Shown here: positions 54,501-64,000 of the stretch, one piece after another | Numbering within the stretch: the first letter of the stretch is position 1 | Layout of the letters: the number at the start of each line of letters is the position of its first letter | NCBI RefSeq assembly: GCF_000208745.1 | Contig: NC_030858.1 | Span: 4,851,932-4,915,931, forward strand | Source: Theobroma cacao | Taxonomy: Eukaryota > Streptophyta > Magnoliopsida > Malvales > Malvaceae | Reading direction: 5' to 3' | DNA length: 64,000 bases | Position numbers and translations under genes: made by a program | Notes under the pieces: model-generated | What the model was told of the DNA's origin: nothing | Databases searched by the model: none | The model's input: the letters and a program-made list of their open reading frames with translations, nothing else

Positions 54501-57500
54501 CATTTCAACTTGCGCTTTGTTGACAATTTTGTTTAACTATTTTGGATTTTCTCAGTCCTGACAAGATTGACTATCTGCTTTAATTATTTAATCCTAAGCC
54601 CAATCAAATCACTCACTTCAGGTACATTGTAGAGCAGATAGAGTACTCAAATATTGGAGCTACTGAATTAACTCTATCAAATGGCATGCGGGTTTGCTAT
54701 AAGTGTACAGACTTTTTTGATGACCAGGTATAATATCTTTTATTGTTGCTGTATCTATTTCGTGTTCGTTTTCCTGGCTGAGACAACTTTCAATTTGTAT
54801 CTTAATTCTAGTAAATTAGCCCTAAAACTGCTTTATGTGTCTTTTCTTAATTTCAAGGCATGGTAGTCTTTCTAGAGCACTAGTTCATGGTAAAAATATG
54901 CTTCTTATGTAGCATTTCAACAGGTTCTTTTTACAGGGTTCTCATATGGGGGCTTATCTGAACTTCCTGAAAATGAGTACTTTTCATGTTCAATGGGATC
55001 AACCATTGCTGGAGAAATCGGTGTATTTGGTCATAGACCATCAGTGCTCATGGACATGCTTGCTGGCAAGAGAGTAGAAGTTGGTACAAAGCTTGGGGCC
55101 TATATGAGAACTTTCTCTGGTGATTGTTCACCTTCAGACTTGGAAACTGCCTTGCAGGTTTGTTTCACTGGATTTTAAATGTAAAATTGTCAAGTATTAG
55201 CACTGTTCTAAATTTTTTTCCACACGTCATACTGCAATTCATCCACATGCATCTGTTTTATGACCTTGCTTGTGGCTATAATCCCAAATTAGATCATAGG
55301 ACTTAGAAGCACCCACCTTCATTGAAGTAACCATATGTTTGAAACTAGGCTCCCAAATGTTTCATGAAAACTGTCCCTCTGTACATTGTTCACACCTGCT
55401 TAGAGCTGAGGATTAGCTTTCTGTCTGGCAGATAAAATTCTGCCCTGATTTACCAAATATTCAATGTACTAAATATTTGCTTTTTTGCCCATCTTTCTGA
55501 TTTTACCCTACGGGTTTCTCAATCATTTAGTTTCTCACTAAAACCTGTTCTGGCAGCTTGTCTATCAACTATTTACGACAAATGTAACCCCAGGAGAAGA
55601 AGAAGTCAAAATAGTGATGCAAATGGCAGAAGAAGCGGTTCATGCTCAAGAGAGGGATCCTTATACTGCATTTGCAAACAGGGTGAAAGAACTCAACTAT
55701 GGAAACTCTTACTTTTTCCGGGTATGTATGATCTAACGTTTTTTATGTCACTGAGTTACTAGGATGTGCCTTCTTTTAACGTTGTTTTGGTGTCTTCTTT
55801 TGCAGCCTATTAGAATAAGTGACCTCAAAAAAGTTGATCCAGTAAAAGCGTGTGAATATTTCAACAGCTGTTTTAAGGACCCATCAACTTTTACTGTTGT
55901 AATAGCAGGGAATATTGATCCCACAATTGCACTACCTTTAATATTGCAGTATTTGGTAAGTTAGGATTCTTTTTAGCTACCAAGTTGTGCATTCATCTTT
56001 CATTATGTTAACAAAGGTTGCAATTATCCATGCAGGGTGGAATACCAAAGTCTCCTGAACCTATATTCCATTATAACCGCGATGATCTCAAAGGATTACC
56101 ATTTAAATTTCCAACGACCATAATTAGGTAGGTACTTCTATGTCTGTTGGTAATAGACAAAGTCAAGATGTTTGACCCTGAGATTTAGGTGGATTCAGTT
56201 GTGCTGTCAATGGATTGTCCTTGACTTCAAATTTTAGCATTCTCTGTGACACATACAGACAGATGGATGCGATTTTGCATTAATGTGTGTGCATATCAAT
56301 GACTTTTGATATAGGCCAACATGTAATTTCTATTGGCATTCTACAACCTTCTTGATGCATTTGCTGTGCTTGTAGAGAGGTGGTACGCAGCCCCATGGTA
56401 GAAGCACAATGCTCAGTCCAGCTATGCTTTCCTGTGGAGCTGAAGAATGGAACAATGGTTTGTTGTTCTTTGTCATAAATCCATACAAATCTGGCAAAGA
56501 AATAAATCAGTATCTTTATTGAGGTCTTCTTTTAAATGATGCACCTTTCTATTGGAAAATTAAATGGCAGGTAGAAGAGATTCACTGTGTTGGGTTCCTG
56601 AGCAAACTTCTTGAAACAAAAATATTGCAGGTTCTTCGTTTCAAGCATGGGCAGGTATGTACTTCCCCTGGAATTTATGTTTAGCAGTTTAATTACTCTT
56701 TAACTAATTTTCTATAATTTCCCTTCATGTACCAGATCTACTCTGCTGGTGTTTCTGTATTTCTTGGTGGCAATAAACCTTCTAGAACTGGTGATGTTCG
56801 TGGAGATATGAGCATAAATTTTTCTTGTGATCCAGAAATCTCGTCAAAGCTGGTAGGCATTATATGTTGTGTATATTTGCCTTTCTATCTTCCCCTGGTT
56901 GTAGTGACTAAGTGGCCAGTCATCTCACAGTTTCAGTTGTGGAACAGGTGGATCTTGCGTTGGATGAAGTAGTACGTCTTCAAGAAGAAGGGCCTTCAGA
57001 TCAGGATGTTTCAACCGTACTTGAAATTGAACAGAGAGCCCATGAAAATGGACTGCAGGTTAAATTTCTTTAAGAACTTTGTGTGTGAAGATTTTTTGCT
57101 AGTCCTCTCTGTTTCAAGATTAAGAATGGTAGCTTACATCTCTTTTTCCAACTCAAGTGCTAAGTCATAGCAGAACTCCTTATCATCTTCAGTATTTGAC
57201 TGCTTGGTGTTCATTGTAGATAAAGATCTATGAATAAGAAAAATGATAGAATATAGTGTATCATTCAATTCTGAATGCTTTTTCGTTATTAGCATTCAAT
57301 TCTGAATGCTAATCTGCAATCGCTCTCTTTCAGGAGAATTATTACTGGCTGGAGAGAATTTTACGGAGCTACCAGTCAAGGATCTATTCTGGTGATGCTG
57401 GCACTTCATTTAAGGTCAGTTGGCCTGTCTCTTTACCTGAATTTTGTCTTTCAATGTTTAATTTGTGACTTTCTTATGTCACATTTAGTCTGAGTGTTTG

Positions 57501-58322
57501 GTTTTTGATGTTGTCTGAAGCCTAAGGGTACAAGTATATCCACAAGTAACAATTTACCTTATACAATGACGTTGGCCATAAAGTTAAAACTATTTTTGAA
57601 GGAAAGGAGAAGATGATATGTTTTAATATCATGTGGATGACTGTTACCTATTGTCTTGGCTGATTGCTACTCAAGCATGCCATTCTAGCATTCATTTTTT
57701 CTCTCTCTTATATGGAATAGAATAAGTATTTACTCCATTTGATTATATTTCTGGCGCAGATTCAAGAGGAAGGACGGTCCAGGGTTAGAGAATCTCTGAC
57801 ACCTTCAACCGCTCAGTCCTCATTGCAAAGGATAATGCCTTACCCTTGCAAAAATCAATACACTGTTGTGATTCTTATGCCACAAGCACCTCGGTTTAAG
57901 TCGCTGAGATCACTTTTTCAACATACTGCTCATGGTAGAGATGCAAAGGTCAGCTATCTTCTCATTTACTTATTTTTGTGTTTCTGTAATGTATTCGAAC
58001 ACAATGTCATTTATTTGAATTTCTAAAGCCCTCCAATGGTTGTGCAAGTTTTCTTCTAGATTCCTGTTTCCTTATATATATAAAAAAAAAGGTTTCTAAA
58101 AGAGGTCTCCATAGAACTATTTAACCTGCTTGTTAAATGTTTCTTTTCACACAGCTGATGCATTTTTAATCTCCAGTCAAATTTTCCCCATGATCAATTT
58201 TTCAGGTTGTTAAGTTCAGAAGTAATACTAACAAAGTTTTCTTCGGGACACAGATTTTAGCCGGCATTTCTGGTTTGACAGTACTGGCTGCCTGCTTATG
58301 GAAATATTCACGGAAGTCTTAA
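51599..58322 (+). CDS. PQQL: M16 zinc metallopeptidase (PQQL-like), tandem copy C
   Basis: Twenty-one exons: 51599-51807, 52000-52246, 52355-52480, 52869-53006, 53109-53243, 53339-53596, 53699-53836, 53934-54003, 54091-54304, 54622-54727, 54924-55157, 55557-55721, 55806-55955, 56036-56127, 56376-56457, 56571-56654, 56736-56852, 56948-57058, 57334-57414, 57760-57948, 58254-58322. The product is 1004 residues; exon 20 is 6 nt longer than in A and B (PYPCKNQ against PHKNQ/PFKNQ). HIVEH is at 83-87. Introns are the shortest of the three (intron 1 is 192 bp, intron 9 is 317 bp), and it looks like the ancestral-type copy. Exon 1 ends before a less usual donor, GTCCGT. The C-terminal tail is ILAGISGLTVLAACL then WKYSRKS. 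Confidence 0.93.
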
Positions 58323-59520
58323 GACACCTTTATGCGTAAGCTTCATTTGCTGGGGAAGCATGAACCTTCCAGCAAGAATTAGGATTGGATTATTTGTTCA
58401 TTGATGTTCAAGATACAGCCATACAGGTTGCTCGGAGTCATCATGGGAAGCAACCGCTAAACTTACCTCTGGGTTTCAGTATATGCTTAAAACAAACGTA
58501 TACTCATTTTTTTTACCTGCCAATATTACTGTATCATTGAATACTTTTTCCTTTTCATTTGTAACTTAACAATTTTTTTATGGTGTATGATTAGTCTTGC
58601 TGAGGATGTTAAGACATCAGAACACATAGAAATGAAATCATCGTACAATTTTAAATCTTTTCTCCATGCTTACTTCGCACTTTACAATATATAGAGCCAC
58701 CATGCCAGTAGTGAAGTTTTGCAGGAAAGAGTGGGTTCGGAACATTAAATGTTTTGATCTCATTTAAGTTTCGTTGAATCATTTTCTTCTATAAACAGAG
58801 AATTGTTTATCCGCTTAAGTTGAATTGAGAATTTAAATCCATTATAGGTTTGCATATAAATAAAACAAATTAAATTTTACATGGATTTTTATTTTTTGGT
58901 TTATTAAAATTCCAAGTGGTTAATATTTTATACTCTGTTCTTTTTTTACAAAAAATGAGCAGAAAGAAGAAAATTAATAAATTACTAGTAATTAATAAAA
59001 ATTAAAAAATATAATGTTTAAATTATTTTAACTATTTAAATAATTTTTTATTCTTTTATTATCGATATAATATTAATGTGAAAAGTGAAAAATATCATAT
59101 TATTATGTTATCTGTATGTCATGTCACGATCTACTATGACATGTCAGTATTGCATATATAAAATTACAATTAATTAAAAATATGTATATAAAAAAATAAA
59201 TGATGTTTTGATTAATAATAGTTAATAATGATAAGTGCTTACTTAATTGAACATAATAAAAAATTATTTAAATTTTTTAAATAATTTAAAAGTGCTTTTT
59301 AAATATTATATCAAATTTATTTCCTAATAATCCTTTTTCAATCGCACCTTTATGCTAATAAAATAGAATTTCAGATTTTTGACAACGGACTTGGATTTCG
59401 TAGTTAAGAACCCAATCAAAGTGGAGGTCCATGGTCCATTAATATCCTGAAACGACACCGCTCTGATCGATTATACACGAAACCACGGATTTTAATAGAG
59501 CTTTATTAGGGTGTGCAAAC
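58323..59520. other. AT-rich spacer between M16 copy C and RPL31
   Basis: It contains the copy C 3' UTR, then long A/T-rich DNA (58860-59340) with short palindromes such as AAATTATTTAAATTTTTTAAATAATTT-like stretches near 59260. No gene is supported. Confidence 0.4.
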
Positions 59521-59528
59521 TAGGGTTT
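59521..59528 (-). promoter_or_regulatory. Telo-box core upstream of RPL31
   Basis: TAGGGTTT (AAACCCTA on the minus strand) lies about 90 bp before the predicted leader intron, as in L28. Confidence 0.5.
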
Positions 59529-59613
59529 TGTGTTTCATTTTTATCTCCTCTCCCTTCCCTTCTTGAGCCTCCCTTCTTTTCTGTAGCTGCTGCTTTCCTT
59601 CGAACCAAACCAG

Positions 59614-59809
59614 GTCTGTCTCTCTCTTTTGCTTTCTTTCTGTCACGGTTCCCTCTGTTTGGTTTCCGAGAAAGCCAACGAGAAACTGGGAAATGAAGAA
59701 AAAAAAAACCTATACTATCGTTTCCCCTGTATCTGATTTACTTTTTTTTTAATAATTTTCTATTGATTAAGAGTCGGTTTTGACGTGACAAGTGGGTGAA
59801 TGAATGCAG
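59614..59809 (+). other. 5' leader intron of RPL31 (predicted)
   Basis: ACCAG|GTCTGT and GAATGCAG|GTAAGG mark a likely 196-bp 5' UTR intron ending 27 nt before the ATG. Confidence 0.5.
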
Positions 59810-59836
59810 GTAAGGGCTGCGCCAGAGAGAGTGAAA

Positions 59837-60944
59837 ATGGTTGAGAAAACAAGGGGAAGAAAGGAAGAAGTGGTGACCAGAGAGTACACCATCAACCTTC
59901 ACAAGCGCCTCCATGGCTGGTAACTTAACCATTCAACCTTTTTTTTTTATTTCCATTGCTTTGCATTCCTTTGTCCTTCTGTCCTTATTATTGTGCTCTT
60001 TGCTTGGTGGGTCTTTTTTGGTTTGGTTGGAAACTACCTTCTTGCTTTCAAAGTTGCTTGCTAGCTTTATTATTCTCTACAATATTCAATGATGCATATC
60101 AATCTTATTGTTAATTTGACCTTGAGTGTTTGTGGTATTGACGTTGTTTGTGATAAGTGGGCTAGCTATTATAATCAAGAATTTAGTTGGCTAAGTAAGG
60201 GTTTTTCATGGGGATAAGAAACTGAACTTTAGAGGAGGGTGTGTAAGCAATCGTGAGATTCATAACGCTTAGATTGAAAGGTTTTCTTATTGTTGGGAAA
60301 TGGGTATTAGTGAAAAGTGATGCCTCAAGGTGGTGCCGCTGTGTAAGGCTGATTTTGTGCTTGGTTTTAATTATAGGAAAACAATGCTTAACTGGATGAC
60401 CATGGCTAGAAATTACTAGTATTTTTATGGCATTGTCATAATTTCAAGTATAACATATTATAGTATGATATTCTTGTCTTGTTGACAGCATTAGCTATAG
60501 GGAATAATCTAACTATACTTCTGTATTGGGTGGGATTAGAAGTTACTGCTGCAGCACAGTATCAATATGTTTGGAAGTAGGTTTAATCATATACAAACTA
60601 ATGATGTCCATCAAAAGGTCGAGTAACTTATTTTTAACTATCTTCTTGTTTATCTTGGAAACAGCACATTCAAGAAGAAGGCTCCCAATGCTATAAAGGA
60701 GATCAGGAAGTTCGCTCAAAAAGCCATGGGAACAAAGGATGTGAGAGTTGATGTCAAGCTGAACAAGCACATTTGGAGCAGAGGGATCCGAAGTGTCCCA
60801 AGAAGGGTTAGGGTTCGCATTGCTCGCAAGAGAAATGATGATGAAGATGCAAAAGAGGAGCTCTACTCTCTAGTCACTGTAGCTGAAATCCCAGCTGAAG
60901 GACTGAAGGGTTTGGGTACCAAGGTCATTGATGATGATGAGTGA
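59837..60944 (+). CDS. RPL31: 60S ribosomal protein L31 (eL31)
   Basis: Exons 59837-59919 and 60665-60944 join in phase to 120 residues, the usual length. The start [39 protein letters not shown], the basic [20 protein letters not shown] and the acidic end KVIDDDE identify eL31, a large-subunit protein close to the peptide exit tunnel. The exon junction falls in HGC|TFKKKAP. It follows the M16 cluster directly, as L31 lies close to the single M16 gene in Arabidopsis (recalled). Confidence 0.96.
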
Positions 60945-61900
60945 TTTATTCATCTCTGGTTTATGAAAACTTCCATTTTGTTGACAAACAAGTTTACACC
61001 AGAGTTTTGGCTAGTGTTACAATTGTGACTTGTGAGACATTATTTTTCTTACATATTTGGTTTATTGTTGTTTAGACATTTAAGGTTGGTGCTTTTTACT
61101 TTTGGTTGTAGTGGAGATGGGTACTCTAGAGCTTTATAAATAGATTCAAAACTATCTTTAAAATGGATGAATGGTTTTTGGATTTAGGTTCATAAATTTT
61201 CTTCTCGGAATCCAGACACAGCTACCAGTAGTAGCTCCCGTGATTTATGAACATAGGGTGGCCACCGGCCAAGCCAGAGGAAAATTTTATGTATTAACTT
61301 GGAGTTAGGTCCTCGTGCAATTGTAAGTTTCCCGCAGATTCAGAGTATTGGTATTCAGCTAAGCTACTACCGTCGTTGAATTGAGCTCAGCCAATCCTTT
61401 TAGAGGTCTTGATATAACCGAGTGAATACCTAGTTGCCTACGACTTACGTGAATTAAGTCAAGCCTACCTGATTATTATGTTCAATGAGGCTTGAATAAT
61501 GCCCTTATGCGAAAAAGGAATTGCTCCTGGCACCATTCGCAATGGTACAAAAAGGTTGGAACTGTTTTCAATTGAACCCAAGAGGGTAGAATCTGCGATG
61601 GTGCATTGAGGCCAATGAATGTGCACAAATTTATCTTTATGGTGCAATAGCATATCAAGTTGGTAAGTATATAGACTGTTGAAACTTTATGGTACACTCA
61701 ACTAGTAAACACCCCAACACGTTATAAAAAGAACAAGAATCCTCCAACTCTGGTTTTTGTCCCTGTTTGTCCAGTGAGAGTTACCGGAGGACGACATTGT
61801 ACATCCTTTCTCCAACCCATTTGACTCGCAGTAGCTGCTTCTAAATCCCAATCCTGCAGCCATTATCTTGTGCCGTCTGATACCCAGTTGAAACAGACTT
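60945..61900. other. Spacer between convergent RPL31 and the membrane-protein gene
   Basis: It contains the two 3' UTRs. No tRNA, coding frame or repeat is supported. Confidence 0.4.
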
Positions 61901-63804
61901 CTAGCCAGCCTTGAAAGCATACATATAGCTTCTGAGTTTTCTCACTTCCTCTGATGACTCGGAAAGGAGATGGTCCACATAGAGGCATACCCCAGATCCA
62001 CTGCAAGTTCAATGCATAAGTAAGAATTTAAGATGCATAGATAAAGAAAGGCAGGAAAATAGAACATACCTGAAGGGCCCAAGAGGAAGCCATATAACAT
62101 CCCAACGGAATTTTGGCATTCTACCATGCAAATTAGCATTGCATCAGTAATAAGTGACTGAGGATATAAGATATTAGAACATCCAGAAGGGTGAATAAAC
62201 TTAAGCAAACCAAGAAGATCCCAAGGGCCTCTTTATTACAAAAGAAAATAAAACTGAAAAAACTGCCCTAGAGACCAATTTCATAACATTACAAATGCAG
62301 CTCCTAAGCCGGAAACTGCTTTAACTAAATGTATTTCAATGTTTATATAGAATCCAACACAAGTGTATCTGATTAAAAATGACTGGAATCCAAAAGGTTT
62401 GATTGGAGTTGATCACCCATTACTTTATTTCATTCCCCTTAAAACCACAACACTTTCACCACCCCCTTTTTTCACCCACAATTAACCATCATATATTGTT
62501 CTTTCAAATTTTCATGGCACCAGCAAGACAATCATTATGGATAACAGATATCAAATATATGAAGGAGTTAAAATTCTGAGACTCTGATGTACCTCAGCAT
62601 GTAATATAACCAGAAAACTGCAAGCATAAGGCCAACAAAGCATGAGTACTCAATCCATCGTCTGTGATCCTTTGAATTATTAAGTAGGCCCATAATGGCC
62701 ATTGAGCAAACTAAAACAGCTAGCCAATCTGTTAAAGGATAAACTTAGAAAATTTACCATATCTCACAGTTATAAAGATTAAAAACCATATCATCCATGT
62801 TGAATGTAATACAAGGTGGAAAATATCTACAATAAATAGCATATTCAAAAAAAAAAAATCCTAAAACAATATGGCTACATTTCACCAAAAGAATAGCAAA
62901 AGTATAGACTTTTGGACTAAACTATGTACTATTTCAGCAAAAAATTATAACATGTAACAAGCACAATTAGCTACTGAAGGAATGCAAATCGATGAGGATA
63001 AGAAAACAGTCAAACCTGCAGTTATTATCATCCATGAGCCAACATCTTCCATGAAATAAGCATGGTATCGCTGTTAATCAAAAGGAAACGAGTTATATTT
63101 GATGATTGGTGCTAAGAAAAAAGAAATAGTATACAATCAAATGGACACTCAAATGAATTAATTATCAACTAAATACAATTCAGAGCAAAGTGCATTGTGG
63201 ACCTTGCCAAATCCAATTACATTAGCAATTTTATAATCACGTTCATAATTTTTCCAAGAGAAATGCTCTATAATCGTGATAAGTTTTCTGGTCATATCAA
63301 GCAATTGGGTTCTATGAATGAGCAAATCGTACCAGTTCCCATGGAAATAAAGCTTGCTGATAGATGGAGTATAGAAGAAACGCGGAGTAACAAAAGAGAA
63401 GTGCTGCAAACACGCTCTACTCAAAAAAGGAATAATATGAGTAAAGAAATTAGAATTGCAAGCGAAGGGAAAGATAAAAGGCTTTTTTTTTTTTTTTTTT
63501 TTTTGTTTCTGAGTTTAGGAAGAACCAAAGTTACAACCTTCCATTGAAGACTTTGCTGAGCATGCATCCTTTCAAGCGATCGGACCACCTCCTCTTGTTC
63601 TGCAAATTTCAAAACATACCCTGAATGAAAAGCTTTCTTTTTGTTACTATTATTCAAATGGAACATAAATCAAAATTGTTATCTGGGCTAAAGAGAAAGA
63701 GAAAGGGAAAGACCATGTGTATCCATGGGACGAGAATCGTCGAGAGTTGGGAGCGAGAACTTGTCATCTTCAGATTTTCGAAAATTTCTCGCTAATTTCC
63801 TCAT
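61901..63804 (-). CDS. Uncharacterised protein with two predicted membrane segments
   Basis: Minus-strand exons are 63714-63804, 63538-63620, 63203-63403, 63016-63070, 62593-62728, 62070-62120 and 61901-62000, joining in phase to 238 residues. The start is the first ATG after an in-frame stop (MRKLARNFRKSEDD). A soluble N-terminal half (EEVVRSLERMHAQQSLQWK, FYTPSISKLYFHGNWYDLL) precedes two hydrophobic segments, GSWMIITAGDWLAVLVCSMA and YSCFVGLMLAVFWLYYML. It ends VRKLRSYMYAFKAG. I do not recognise a named family. It resembles conserved plant membrane proteins of unknown function. The last exon is short and acidic-basic, without a retrieval motif. Confidence 0.7.
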
Positions 63805-63869
63805 TTTCAAACCTAATTCGCAAAAATGAACCAACTGTTCATCCAAGAATAAAAGATCCTGCAGCCGAT

Positions 63870-63899
63870 TCAGAGTTGAAAAGCCCAAGTAGATGCCAT
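63870..63899 (-). other. Possible 9-codon upstream ORF in the leader of the membrane-protein gene
   Basis: An ATG (63897-63899) opens MASTWAFQL then stops, 65 nt before the main start. It matters only if the transcript begins upstream of 63899, which is not known. Confidence 0.3.
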
Positions 63900-64000
63900 T
63901 GCCAGGTCGTCGAAACTCGTAACTCAAAACTAAACGAGGCAGCTATACGGTGCCGTTTCCCAAACTCTGGCAGCAGTTTTGTAAATGATTCAAATTTTAG

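Noticed and set aside
63805..63927. N-terminal extension of the membrane protein upstream of 63804
   Set aside because: The upstream frame has no ATG before an in-frame stop; the longer reading would start at TTG.

Overview
The window is nuclear DNA from a flowering plant, almost certainly a dicot. Genes have many short GT-AG introns in AT-rich spacer, several ribosomal-protein promoters carry telo-boxes, there is a plant tRNA-Pro, and a Ty1/copia retrotransposon sits in an intron. Every predicted protein has a clear plant-type family, but the species cannot be named from sequence alone. Exon borders were set by reading GT/AG sites and checking that reading phase is kept across every join.

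Layout, left to right: the 3' part of an IST1-like (ESCRT/Vps4 regulator) gene (+, cut by the window edge); a 452-bp MITE with long inverted repeats and an LTR-like block; two tandem caffeoyl-CoA O-methyltransferase-like genes (+), the first with a lost splice donor; a type II ribosomal protein S15a gene (-); an F-box/LRR gene (+); tRNA-Pro(TGG) (-); ribosomal protein L28 (+) with a candidate C/D snoRNA in its second intron; the type B histone acetyltransferase HAT1/HAG2 (+); a plastid-targeted DUF3531 gene (-); three complete tandem copies (+) of a 21-exon M16 zinc metallopeptidase (PQQL-like), the middle one with a decayed copia element in intron 19; ribosomal protein L31 (+); and an uncharacterised two-transmembrane-segment protein (-).

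From memory, the gene content matches pieces of three Arabidopsis segments: At4g29400-29440 (DUF3531, L28, F-box, S15aE, IST1), At5g56710-56740 (L31, M16 peptidase, HAT1) and At4g26220-26230 (CCoAOMT, L31). The window therefore looks like a less fractionated version of one ancestral block. Most genes are independent housekeeping genes and not a pathway.

The most unusual content is the M16 triplication. All three copies keep the HxxEH zinc site and an open 1002-1004-codon frame, and all end in a short hydrophobic tail encoded by its own last exon, which suggests tail-anchored proteases. The snoRNA candidate in L28, the splice-donor loss in the first methyltransferase, and the MITE are the other main points.
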